The translations under genes and the position numbers were made by a program. Shown here piece after piece: positions 36,026 through 45,126 of a stretch of DNA of 64,000 bases. The notes beneath the pieces were generated by a model. It worked only from the letters and a program-made list of their open reading frames with translations, searched no databases and had not been told where the DNA came from. Every line of letters begins with the position of its first letter. The stretch's first letter is position 1. Location of the stretch: the NCBI RefSeq assembly GCF_001468395.1, contig NZ_LNSG01000013.1, forward strand, positions 1 through 64,000. Reading direction: 5' to 3'. The DNA is from Sphingopyxis sp. H073. GTDB lineage: Bacteria > Pseudomonadota > Alphaproteobacteria > Sphingomonadales > Sphingomonadaceae.

Positions 36026-36519
36026 GCCTGCATCGGGATCGGCGCCACCAGCGGCGCGTGTCCCCAGTGCCGCAGCAGGTCGAGGATCGCCGCGCCCGAC
36101 AAACCGAGCGTGCCGGTGTTGCGCAGCGGATGGACGTTCACCGTCTCAGCGGCCGCCAGCGTCTCGTCGAGCACGACCGTAATGCTGTCCGGTTCGGCAT
36201 TGATAGCGGCGAGCGGCGTGACCGACCCCGGCGCGATGCCGAGCAAGCGCGCCATATCCTCGGCCTTGCCGAAGCTCATGCGCTTGCTGCCGATCGCGGC
36301 GGGCAAGGCCTTGAGGTCGACGCGCGCCTCCGAGGGCACGGTGACGAGCCAGAATGCGCCGCCATTATCCTTCAGAAACAGGTTCTTCGTATGCGCGCCC
36401 GGTATCGCGGCATTCACCGCATCGCTCTCGGCGACGGTGAACACCGCGACATGCTCATAGGCTGCGAAGGGGATTGCGAGCGCATTCAAATCGTCCAGCA
36501 ATCCCGCTTCGCCACGCAT
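36022..36519 (-). CDS. YbaK/ProX-type prolyl-tRNA editing deacylase
   Basis: A 165-aa single-domain aminoacyl-tRNA editing protein. YEHVAVFTVAE, GAHTKNLFLKDNGG, FWLVTVP and PGSVTPLAAINAEPDSITVVLDE are the conserved blocks of the ProXp-ala/YbaK family, which deacylate mischarged tRNA-Pro. The start is ambiguous: ATG 36519 is used, while GTG 36528 would overlap the VOC stop as GTGA. It follows the VOC gene in the same direction. Confidence 0.9.
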   Translation of the reverse strand: MRGEAGLLDDLNALAIPFAAYEHVAVFTVAESDAVNAAIPGAHTKNLFLKDNGGAFWLVTVPSEARVDLKALPAAIGSKRMSFGKAEDMARLLGIAPGSVTPLAAINAEPDSITVVLDETLAAAETVNVHPLRNTGTLGLSGAAILDLLRHWGHAPLVAPIPMQA

Positions 36520-36524
36520 CGCGA

Positions 36525-36902
36525 TCACATGCGCTTGAGCGCACAGATCTTGTTGCCGGCGGGGTCGCGCAGATAGGCCAGATACATGCTGCCCATTTCG
36601 CTGGTGCGGATACCCGGCGGATCTTCGCAGGTCTTGCCGCCATTCGCGACGCCTGCCGCGTGCCAGGCGTCGCCCTGTTCGGGCGATTCGACCGCGAAGC
36701 CGATCGTGCCGCCATTGGCATGGCACGCGGGCTCGCCATTGATCGGCACCGAAACGCCGAAGATGCCAGTCTTGCTCATATAGAACAGCCGGCCCTTTGG
36801 ATCGATGACGCCTTCCGGCCCACCCAGCGCTGCGAAAAGCGCATCATAGAATTTCTTGGATGCGGCGATGTCGTTGGACCCCACCATGACGTGACTGAAC
36901 AT
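36525..36902 (-). CDS. VOC family protein (glyoxalase/bleomycin-resistance fold)
   Basis: A 125-aa vicinal-oxygen-chelate protein starting MFSHVMVGSNDIAASKKFYDALF. A second beta-alpha-beta-beta-beta unit ends with YLAYLRDPAGNKICALKR. The His at position 4 and the Glu/Asp near the end could bind metal. Substrate unknown; many relatives are glyoxalase-like or resistance proteins. Its TGA is contained in the GTGA at a possible alternative start of the YbaK-like gene. Confidence 0.88.
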   Translation of the reverse strand: MFSHVMVGSNDIAASKKFYDALFAALGGPEGVIDPKGRLFYMSKTGIFGVSVPINGEPACHANGGTIGFAVESPEQGDAWHAAGVANGGKTCEDPPGIRTSEMGSMYLAYLRDPAGNKICALKRM

Positions 36903-36952
36903 TTTTCTCTCCCTTTACGTTGCGAATCGATACTGAAACTGTGCCAGCCTCG

Positions 36953-37813
36953 TCAGCGAAATACCACCGTCTTGCGGCCATCGATCAGCACGCGCTGTTC
37001 GGCAACCCAACGCACCGCGCGCGCCAGCACCTGCGCCTCGACGTCGCGGCCGATACGGATCAGTTCGTCGACCCCGTCGCGATGGTCGACGCGCTCGACC
37101 GCCTGCTCGATGATCGGCCCCTCGTCGAGGTCGCTCGTCACGAAATGCGCGGTCGCGCCGATCAGCTTCACCCCGCGCTCCTGCGCGCGGTGATAGGGCT
37201 TCGCGCCCTTGAAGCCCGGCAGGAAGCTGTGGTGGATGTTGATGCAGCGTCCGGCGAGCGTCGCCGACAGATCCTGCGACAACACCTGCATATAGCGCGC
37301 GAGCACCAGATATTCGGCGCCGCCGCGCGCCATGACGTCGAGGATCGCCGCTTCCTGATCGGCACGGTTCGCGTCGCTGACGGGCAGATAATGGAAGGGC
37401 ACGCCGTGCCATTCGGAAAGGCGGCGCAGATGTTCGTGGTTCGATACCACGGCGACGATGTCGATCGCGAGGTTGCCGGTCGACCAGCGGTGGAGCAGGT
37501 CGTTGAGACAGTGGCTGCCCTGCGATACCGCGATCACGAAGCGCGGCTTGACCGCGGCGTCGCTGATCCGCGCGTCCATGCCGAAGCGATCGACGATCGG
37601 CGCGAAGGCTTCCTGCACGCCCGCAAAGGCGGCCGGAAAACGCGGCCCCGCACCGCGGAACTCGACGCGCATGAAGAAGCGCCCCGAATCGAGGTCGGCA
37701 TATTGCTGGCTGTCGAGGATGAAGCCGTCGCGCTCCGCGAGCAGCCCCGTCACCGCGGCGACGATGCCCACCGCATCGACACAGCTGAAGGTCAGGACAT
37801 AAGGTCCGGTCAA
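36953..37813 (-). CDS. purU: Formyltetrahydrofolate deformylase
   Basis: A 286-aa PurU. An N-terminal ACT domain (VLTFSCVDAVGIVAAVTGLLAERDGF) precedes a formyltransferase-fold domain. It contains VVSNHEHLRR and the catalytic INIHHSFLPGFKGAKPYHRA with ATAHFVTSDLDEGPII. It hydrolyses 10-formyl-THF to THF and formate, balancing the one-carbon pool. Adjacent fghA and formaldehyde dehydrogenase genes point to C1 metabolism at this locus. Confidence 0.96.
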   Translation of the reverse strand: MTGPYVLTFSCVDAVGIVAAVTGLLAERDGFILDSQQYADLDSGRFFMRVEFRGAGPRFPAAFAGVQEAFAPIVDRFGMDARISDAAVKPRFVIAVSQGSHCLNDLLHRWSTGNLAIDIVAVVSNHEHLRRLSEWHGVPFHYLPVSDANRADQEAAILDVMARGGAEYLVLARYMQVLSQDLSATLAGRCINIHHSFLPGFKGAKPYHRAQERGVKLIGATAHFVTSDLDEGPIIEQAVERVDHRDGVDELIRIGRDVEAQVLARAVRWVAEQRVLIDGRKTVVFR

Positions 37814-37842
37814 AACATGCGCTCCCTTCGCTCAATAATGCC

Positions 37843-37929
37843 GTGTGCCCCCGCGAAGGCGGGGGTCCATCATCCGCCCGTGCCATTTGGTACCATTCCG
37901 AGATGGGTCCCCGCCTTCGCGGGGACATA
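37843..37929. repeat. Palindromic element, ccccgcgaaggcgggg family (copy 1)
   Basis: Arms tgcccccgcgaaggcggggg and gggtccccgccttcgcgggg flank a spacer that includes gccatttgg. The same spacer core (atttgg) and arms recur at 41599-41686 and 62453-62555. It lies between adhC and purU, both on the minus strand. Confidence 0.85.
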
Positions 37930-37955
37930 CCAGCTTATGGCCGCTTCGGCGCGCT

Positions 37956-39068
37956 TCAATAAACCACCACGCTGCGGATGCTTTCCCCCGCATGCATCAG
38001 GTCGAACCCCTTGTTGATATCCTCCAGCCCCATGACATGCGTGATCATCGGGTCGATCTCGATCTTGCCCTGCATATACATGTCGACGATCTTCGGCACG
38101 TCGGTGCGGCCCTTGGCGCCGCCGAAGGCAGTGCCGCGCCAGTTGCGCCCGGTGACGAGCTGGAACGGGCGCGTCGCGATTTCCTTGCCCGCCTCGGCGA
38201 CCCCGATGATGATCGAGGTGCCCCAGCCGCGGTGGCAGGCTTCGAGCGCGGTCCGCATCACCTCGGTATTGCCGGTGGCGTCGAACGTATAGTCGGCGCC
38301 GCCGTCGGTCAGCTGGACGATCGCGGCGACCGTGTCCTCGCGGCTCATGCCCCGGGTGTTGAGGAAGTCGGTCATGCCGAACTTGCGGCCCCATGCCTCG
38401 CGGTCGGGATTGATGTCGACGCCGATGATCTTGTTGGCGCCCGCAAGCCGCGCGCCCTGGATCACATTGAGCCCGATGCCGCCGAGGCCGAACACAACGA
38501 CATTGTCGCCGACCTGCACCTTCGCGGTGTTGATAACCGCCCCGACGCCGGTCGTCACGCCGCAACCGATATAGCAGCTCGACTGGAACGGCGCGTCCTC
38601 GCGGATCTTCGCGACCGCAATCTCGGGCAGCACCGTGAAGTTCGAAAAGGTCGAGCAGCCCATATAATGGAAGATCGGCTGGCCCTTGTACGAAAAGCGC
38701 GTCGTGCCGTCGGGCATCAGCCCCTTGCCTTGGGTGGCGCGGATCGCGGTGCAGAGGTTGGTCTTGCCCGAAAGGCAGCTTTTGCACTGGCGGCATTCGG
38801 GGGTGTAGAGCGGGATCACATGGTCGCCGGGGACGACGCTCGTCACGCCCGCGCCGACCTCGCGCACCACGCCCGCACCCTCATGCCCCAGCACGCTCGG
38901 GAAGATGCCCTCGCTGTCGAAGCCGTCGAGCGTATAGGCGTCGGTGTGGCAGATGCCCGTTGCCATGATCTCGACCAGCACCTCGCCCGCTTTCGGGCCT
39001 TCGAGGTCGAGTTCGACGATCTCAAGCGGCTTCTTCGCTTCGAACGCAACGGCGGCGCGGGTCTTCAT
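37956..39068 (-). CDS. frmA: S-(hydroxymethyl)glutathione dehydrogenase / class III alcohol dehydrogenase
   Basis: A 370-aa zinc MDR dehydrogenase. The start [20 protein letters not shown] fits the class III family. Catalytic-zinc residues sit in [12 protein letters not shown] and the LGHEGAGVV block, structural-zinc cysteines in [15 protein letters not shown], the second catalytic Cys in [11 protein letters not shown], and the NAD fold is [15 protein letters not shown]. It oxidises the formaldehyde-glutathione adduct with NAD to S-formylglutathione, the FghA substrate. Length is typical. Confidence 0.96.
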   Translation of the reverse strand: MKTRAAVAFEAKKPLEIVELDLEGPKAGEVLVEIMATGICHTDAYTLDGFDSEGIFPSVLGHEGAGVVREVGAGVTSVVPGDHVIPLYTPECRQCKSCLSGKTNLCTAIRATQGKGLMPDGTTRFSYKGQPIFHYMGCSTFSNFTVLPEIAVAKIREDAPFQSSCYIGCGVTTGVGAVINTAKVQVGDNVVVFGLGGIGLNVIQGARLAGANKIIGVDINPDREAWGRKFGMTDFLNTRGMSREDTVAAIVQLTDGGADYTFDATGNTEVMRTALEACHRGWGTSIIIGVAEAGKEIATRPFQLVTGRNWRGTAFGGAKGRTDVPKIVDMYMQGKIEIDPMITHVMGLEDINKGFDLMHAGESIRSVVVY

Positions 39069-39142
39069 GGGGCGGTCTCCTTCTCGGCGCTCCCAATCAG
39101 GCAAAGCGCGCGGCAATGCAAGATGCGAGCGGCCTCCATATC

Positions 39143-39418
39143 TCGTCATGCTGAACTTGTTTCAGCATCCATGGCTCAGCGCTATCCGGTTAGCGCGGTG
39201 CCTGACGTTTTTCGCGCGAAGACGCGAAGATCTCGCGCCGGCGGCGAGGCGGCTTTCCTTTGCAACCGTGCGACCAGCCGTACCGTTGACAGGAAACGGG
39301 CCCTCCGGCCCACCGCGTCTTCGCGTCTTCGCGTCTTCGCGTCTTCGCGCGAAACAAAAAGGCGCAGGGCTGAAGGACAGGTCCGGCCATGGACCCTGAA
39401 CCAAGTTCAGGGTGACGA
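39143..39418. repeat. Nested palindromic element with an inner tandem octamer
   Basis: Outer arms tcgtcatgctgaacttgttt (from 39143) and ccctgaaccaagttcaggg with tgacga (to 39418) enclose a second inverted pair, left tttttcgcgcgaagacgcga (about 39207-39228) and right cttcgcgcgaaacaaaaa (about 39343-39360). The right inner arm contains four direct copies of gcgtcttc (39315-39346). It has no coding content and could be a composite of two mobile palindromes. Confidence 0.7.
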
Positions 39419-39451
39419 GCATTGAAAAGCGGCCCACGCCAACATTCCTAT

Positions 39452-39553
39452 TCGTGTCGTCACCCTCGAACGAGACACGTGGCTCGTTCGAATTGATCCG
39501 GGGTCCATGACGTCAGCGCCGCCGTGGATCCCGGATCAAGTCCGGGATGACGA
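39452..39553. repeat. Palindromic element, gatccggg/agtccggg family (copy 1)
   Basis: The left part contains gatccggggtccatgacgtc and the right part tggatcccggatcaagtccg followed by ggatgacg. An additional inner palindrome (cgaacgagacacgtggctcg) lies on its left side. Related copies occur at 40066-40140, 42462-42537 and 55264-55339. Its right end abuts the LysR remnant. Confidence 0.75.
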
Positions 39554-39554
39554 T

Positions 39555-39719
39555 GAAGAGGAGATCGCGCTCGTCTCGCTCCTCGACGCGCTGCGCGCGC
39601 AGGAGCAGCCGCTCTGGGCGGTCTATCCGCAGCGGCGGCATCTGCTGCCCAAGGTGCGGCTGCTGATCGACAAGCTGCGCGAGGAATTACCGGGAGCGTT
39701 GCGGCGTAAGGTAGTTTAA
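39555..39719 (+). pseudogene. C-terminal remnant of a LysR-type regulator
   Basis: The frame ending in TAA at 39719 encodes LDALRAQEQPLWAVYPQRRH then LLPKVRLLIDKLREEL. This is the characteristic C-terminus of LysR substrate-binding domains (P-L-W-x-V-Y-P-x-R-R-x-L-P-x-K-V-R-x-x-I-D). Nothing of the helix-turn-helix or the rest of the domain remains. The frame upstream runs into a palindromic repeat. It is most likely a degenerated gene end, and the repeat may mark the break. Confidence 0.72.
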
Positions 39720-39726
39720 GTCTGCA

Positions 39727-40014
39727 CTACAGGCCGGCGAGCTTCGCTGCGATTACGACCGTGAGAGCAAGCATGATGGCGTTGAACGCGGTGCAGAACC
39801 AAAAGAGAATTGGGTTTTCGGTTCGATGTCCCGCCAAATAGCCGACGCCCGGCGCTTCCATCGTTTCCGTGCGAAAGCCGACCCAGAGATAGCGTCCGAA
39901 GAAAGCGCCGCAAGCAAGCGCAAGAGCCACCTGCGCCGTGATGCCCAGATCATCAAACCGAATAACTGCGAGGAAAAGAAGTACGGCGAAAACCGCAAGC
40001 AACAAGTAGCGCAT
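39727..40014 (-). CDS. Small membrane protein of unknown function
   Basis: A 95-aa protein with three predicted helices: LLLAVFAVLLFLAVIRF, QVALALACGAFF and LFWFCTAFNAIMLALTVVIAAKL. The ATG at 40014 opens with MRYLLLAVFAV; the in-frame sequence upstream comes from a palindromic repeat, so longer starts are unlikely. Palindromic elements lie upstream and beyond the LysR remnant. Codon bias is weaker than in neighbours. Family not recognised. Confidence 0.6.
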   Translation of the reverse strand: MRYLLLAVFAVLLFLAVIRFDDLGITAQVALALACGAFFGRYLWVGFRTETMEAPGVGYLAGHRTENPILFWFCTAFNAIMLALTVVIAAKLAGL

Positions 40015-40065
40015 CGCCCAACTATGATCGACACGGTCGACTTTCGCAATCGGCCTATCTGCCTT

Positions 40066-40140
40066 CGTCACCCCGGGCTTGACCCGGGGTCCATGACGTC
40101 GGCGCGGCAATGGATCCCGGATCAAGTCCGGGATGACGAT
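40066..40140. repeat. Palindromic element, gatccggg/agtccggg family (copy 2)
   Basis: Arms cgtcaccccgggcttgaccc (40066 on) and atcaagtccgggatgacga (to 40140) around a spacer ccatgacgtcggcgcgg. It is positioned at the 5' side of the small membrane gene and the 3' side of sdaA. Confidence 0.8.
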
Positions 40141-40156
40141 AGATGAGAGTTGGTAA

Positions 40157-41536
<1,380 letters not shown>

Positions 41537-41598
41537 GGCGGCGCCTATAGGCGAGGAGACAGCGTGACGATAGCGGCCAAAGCTGCCGCCAAAAATCT

Positions 41599-41686
41599 GT
41601 GTTCCCCCGCGAAGGCGGGGGCCCATCATCGGTCCGCGCTATTTGGAGCCCACAGGAGATGGGTCCCCGCCTTCGCGGGGACACAC
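41599..41686. repeat. Palindromic element, ccccgcgaaggcgggg family (copy 2)
   Basis: Arms gtgttcccccgcgaaggcgg and gggtccccgccttcgcgggg followed by acacac. The spacer contains atttggagcc, which matches the copy at 62453-62555. It lies between sdaA and sodB, both on the minus strand. Confidence 0.85.
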
Positions 41687-41705
41687 GATCTTCTTCATGG
41701 GCAAA

Positions 41706-42320
41706 TTACGCCGGATAGGTCCAGGTCGTCTCGCGCGCGAGATTCTCAGCCGCGAAGTCCCAGTTGAGCAGCTCGTCGACCACCGCGTCGACATAGGCCG
41801 GGCGCAGGTTCTTGCGATCGATGTAATAGGCATGTTCCCACACGTCGATCACCAGCAGCGGCTTGATCCCCGCCGTCAGTTCGGTGCCCGCATCGTGCGT
41901 GTCGGTGACCGACAGCTTGCCGTCCTTGGCGACCAGCCACGCCCAGCCCGACGCGAAATGGTTGACCGAGGTGTCCTTGAGCTTCTTCTTGAGATCGTCC
42001 AGCGAGCCAAAATCGCGCTCGATCGCAGCGGCAAGATCGCCGGCGGGCGCAGTCTTGGTCGGGCTCAGGCTTTCCCAATAAAAGGCATGGTTCCACGCCT
42101 GCGCCGAATTGTTGAACAGGCCCTTGTTGCCCGATCCTTCGGCGTGGTGGACGATTTCCTCGAGGCTCTTGTCAGCCAGTTCGGTGCCTTCGATCGCGGC
42201 GTTGGTCTTGTCGACATAGGCCTTGTGATGCTTGCCATGGTGCGTCGCCAGCGTGTCGGCCGAGATATGCGGCTCGAGCGCGTCGAGAGCATAGGGGAGA
42301 GGAGGATGGGCGATCGTCAT
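41706..42320 (-). CDS. sodB: Superoxide dismutase, iron type
   Basis: A 204-aa Fe/Mn SOD. Metal ligands are the His in THHGKHHKAYV, the His in AWNHAFYWESL, and Asp and His in DVWEHAYYID. The NNSAQAWNHAFYW block and Gln at the outer sphere resemble the iron type. The cytoplasmic start is MTIAHPPLPYALDALEPHI. It is flanked by palindromic elements on both sides. Confidence 0.95.
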   Translation of the reverse strand: MTIAHPPLPYALDALEPHISADTLATHHGKHHKAYVDKTNAAIEGTELADKSLEEIVHHAEGSGNKGLFNNSAQAWNHAFYWESLSPTKTAPAGDLAAAIERDFGSLDDLKKKLKDTSVNHFASGWAWLVAKDGKLSVTDTHDAGTELTAGIKPLLVIDVWEHAYYIDRKNLRPAYVDAVVDELLNWDFAAENLARETTWTYPA

Positions 42321-42461
42321 GGCAGTCTCCATTTGTTTTGGGGTCTTTGCGGCCTTTAACTCGGTATCGCGGGTGTGGGTTGCAAGGATGTGACGGGGAA
42401 TTTTTCTCCGTCCGACCGACGGCTTTACCATCCTCGTCAGTTCGAGCCGACGTCTCCACCT

Positions 42462-42537
42462 TCGTCATCCCGGACTTGATCCGGGATCCATGCTTCCAGC
42501 GCCGCAATAGATCCCGGATCAAGTCCGGGATGACGAG
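42462..42537. repeat. Palindromic element, gatccggg/agtccggg family (copy 3)
   Basis: Arms tcgtcatcccggacttgatc and gatcaagtccgggatgacga are perfectly complementary over about 20 bases around a 34-base spacer. It lies between sodB and the downstream end of the DNA repair operon, 10 nt from the ligase stop. Confidence 0.85.
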
Positions 42538-42547
42538 ACAGGGCAAG

Positions 42548-44116
42548 TTAAGTCACCATCGCCTGCAGCGTTGCGATCCGGTCGGCCTCCTCCGCAGGCT
42601 TGTCGCGCCGGATGCGCGAAATGCGCGGGAAGCGCATTGCGAGCCCCGACTTGTGGCGCTTCGACGTGTGGATCGAATCGAACGCGACTTCGAGCACCAG
42701 CGACTTCTCGACCTCGCGCACCGGCCCGAAGCGGTTCAGCGTGTTGTCGCGCACGAACTTGTCGAGCCACTTCAATTCCTCGTCGGTGAAGCCCGAATAG
42801 GCCTTGCCCACGGGTAGCAATTCGCCCGCGTCGGACCAGCAGCCGAAGGTATAGTCCGAATAGAAACTCGCGCGGCGGCCGTTGCCCCTTTGGGCGTACA
42901 TCATCACGCAATCGGCAGTGAGCGGGTCGCGTTTCCATTTGTACCAGAGGCCAGCGCGGCGCCCGGCGACATAGGGCGCATCGCGGCGCTTGAGCATCAC
43001 GCCTTCGATCGCGGCATCGCGCGCGCCGGCGCGGCGCTCGGCGAGATCGTCGAAATCGGTCGCGTCGATCACCTGCGACAGGTCGAAATGGCTGGCGGCA
43101 AGCCGGGGGACAAAGGCTTCCAACTGCCGCCGCCGTTCGGTCCACGCGAGGGCGCGCAGATCATTGCCGTCAACCGCGAGCAAGTCGTAGACGCGCACGA
43201 AGGCCGGATAGTCGGCGAGCATTTTCTTCGACACGACTTTCCGCCCCAGCCTTTGCTGCAAGGCGTTGAAGCTCGCCGCTTCGCCACCCTGAACCTCGCC
43301 GCGCACGAGCAATTCGCCGTCGATCACCGCATCCTGATCGAAGGCCGCGACCAGTTCGGGGAAAGCGCCGCTGATCTCCTCGCCGCCACGGCTGTAGATC
43401 CGCGTCTCGCCGCCACCATGGACGATCTGGACGCGGATGCCGTCCCATTTCCACTCGGCGGCATAGTCGGCAAGATCGACGCTCTCTTCCTCCAATGGAT
43501 GCGCGAGCATGAAGGGGCGGAAGAAGGCGACGTCGGCAAGGTCGGGTCGCTCCGCCCTGCCCTCGCCCCACGCGAACAGCGGCGCATAGGGCGGCGGGAT
43601 CGCGTGCCACAGCTCCTCGACATCGTCGACGGGCACATCGAACGCCTGCGCGAACGCCTGCTTCGCAAGCCGCGCCGACACCCCGACACGCATTCCGCCG
43701 AGCGCGAGCTTGAGCAACGCATAACGCCCGTCGGCGTCGAGCCGGTCGAGCAGCGACGCGACCACTGCGGGCGCGTCGCTGCGGCTGGTCGCAGCCAGCG
43801 CATCGACCGCATCCGACACGCTGAGATCTGCCTTCTTCCCCGACGCTTCCGGCCACAGCAGCGCCGCAGTCTCAGCCGTATCGCCGACGAAATGCCGCGA
43901 CAGGCGGAACAATTCCTCGTCAACGCGGGTCGCGAGCAGGGTCCGCACCGTCCCCGCCTTCACCGCCGGAAAGTCCAGGCTCTCGGTCAGCGCCGCGATC
44001 GCCCAGCCGCGGTCGGGATCGGGCGTGTGGCGCAGGTAATCGACGATCAGCGCGAGCTTCGAATTGCGCGAGCGCGTGTAGATCAGCCGGTCGATCAGGG
44101 CCGCGAAGCGCTTCAC
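42548..44116 (-). CDS. ATP-dependent DNA ligase of the exonuclease-linked repair operon
   Basis: A 522-aa ATP ligase of the cisplatin-damage-response family. Adenylation motif I is EWKWDGIRVQ (K-W-D-G), followed by motif blocks VIDGELLVRG and EGVMLKRRDAPYVAGRR and C-terminal LWYKWKR. The N-terminal region is a DNA-binding domain. The GTG start overlaps the exonuclease stop as GTGA, so translation is coupled. In other bacteria the same pair is followed by a DEXH helicase and a phosphoesterase; neither follows here. Confidence 0.92.
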   Translation of the reverse strand: MKRFAALIDRLIYTRSRNSKLALIVDYLRHTPDPDRGWAIAALTESLDFPAVKAGTVRTLLATRVDEELFRLSRHFVGDTAETAALLWPEASGKKADLSVSDAVDALAATSRSDAPAVVASLLDRLDADGRYALLKLALGGMRVGVSARLAKQAFAQAFDVPVDDVEELWHAIPPPYAPLFAWGEGRAERPDLADVAFFRPFMLAHPLEEESVDLADYAAEWKWDGIRVQIVHGGGETRIYSRGGEEISGAFPELVAAFDQDAVIDGELLVRGEVQGGEAASFNALQQRLGRKVVSKKMLADYPAFVRVYDLLAVDGNDLRALAWTERRRQLEAFVPRLAASHFDLSQVIDATDFDDLAERRAGARDAAIEGVMLKRRDAPYVAGRRAGLWYKWKRDPLTADCVMMYAQRGNGRRASFYSDYTFGCWSDAGELLPVGKAYSGFTDEELKWLDKFVRDNTLNRFGPVREVEKSLVLEVAFDSIHTSKRHKSGLAMRFPRISRIRRDKPAEEADRIATLQAMVT

Positions 44117-45126
44117 GCCTCCTCCTCCAGATCGCGCCCGACCAGGTGCAGCGCGCGCGCCTTGCGCTGCGTCAGCTCGCACCAGCGCAGCAGCCCGTCC
44201 TCGCTGCCATGGGTGATCCAGCTTTCCTTCGGGTTCACCTCGCTTATCGTCGTCGTCAGTTCGTCCCAGTCGGCATGGTCCGAGATCACCAGCGGCAGTT
44301 CGACCATCCGCTGCCGCGCGCGTTGGCGCACGCGCATCCAGCCCGACGCCATCGCGGTCACCGGGTCGGGCAGCCGCCGCGACCAGCGATCATTGAGCGC
44401 CGAGGGCGGTGCTAGGACGATCTGCCCCGCCATCTCGGCCTTGTCGGTTTCCGAAACGAGCCGCAGTTCGCCAAGATCGACGCCATGCACCGCATAAAGC
44501 TGGCACATCTTTTCAAGCGCGCCGTGGATATAGATCGGCGCATCCCATCCCGCGCCGCGCAGCTCGGTGATCACCCGCTGCGCCTTGCCGAGCGCATAGG
44601 CGCCGACGAGCACCGAGCGCTCGGGCTCGGCGCGCACCGCGCCGATCAGCTTGGCGATCTCGTCGGAGGTCGGCGGATGGCGAAACACCGGCAAGCCGAA
44701 GGTCGCCTCGGTAACGAAGATATCGCATGGCACCACCTCGAACGGCGCGCAGGTCGGGTCGGCGCGGCGCTTGTAGTCGCCGGTAACGACGATCCGCTCG
44801 CCCTGATACTCCATCAAAATTTGCGCGCTGCCGAGCACATGTCCCGCCGGGTGGAAGCTGAAACGCACCCCGCCGCGCTCGAACCCGTCGCCATAGGCAA
44901 AGGCGGCGTTATTGCTCGCCTCGGCATCGACGCCGTAACGCAGCGCCATGATCGCGAGCGTTTCGGGGGTCGCAAACACCGCGCCATGCCCGCTGCGCGC
45001 ATGGTCGGCATGGCCGTGCGTTACCGCCGCGCGCGGGGCGGGGCGCGAGGGGTCGATCCACAGGTCGGCGGGCTTGACATGGATTCCGCTCGGGTGCGGC
45101 TCGATCCAGGTCCTGGTCTTCGCCAT
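44113..45126 (-). CDS. Ligase-associated metallo-beta-lactamase-fold DNA exonuclease
   Basis: A 337-aa MBL/beta-CASP-like nuclease. The metal site is THGHADHARSGH, with HPAGHVLGSAQI and VVTGDYKRRADPT continuing the fold. This family is found next to ATP-dependent DNA ligases and is proposed to trim DNA ends in a repair pathway. The ATG overlaps the UdgX stop and the stop overlaps the ligase GTG, making a four-gene coupled operon. Confidence 0.92.
   Translation of the reverse strand: MAKTRTWIEPHPSGIHVKPADLWIDPSRPAPRAAVTHGHADHARSGHGAVFATPETLAIMALRYGVDAEASNNAAFAYGDGFERGGVRFSFHPAGHVLGSAQILMEYQGERIVVTGDYKRRADPTCAPFEVVPCDIFVTEATFGLPVFRHPPTSDEIAKLIGAVRAEPERSVLVGAYALGKAQRVITELRGAGWDAPIYIHGALEKMCQLYAVHGVDLGELRLVSETDKAEMAGQIVLAPPSALNDRWSRRLPDPVTAMASGWMRVRQRARQRMVELPLVISDHADWDELTTTISEVNPKESWITHGSEDGLLRWCELTQRKARALHLVGRDLEEEA

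Noticed and set aside
39143..39418. Nested palindrome considered as an insertion sequence.
   Set aside because: No transposase frame or flanking target duplication was identified.
39507..39554. Start of the LysR-remnant frame at ATG 39507.
   Set aside because: The first codons are the palindromic element read in frame, not protein; only the LysR-like part from 39555 was kept.
42890..44497. A 535-codon frame antisense to the DNA ligase and exonuclease genes.
   Set aside because: It spans the junction of two coupled genes with clear motifs on the minus strand and has none of its own.
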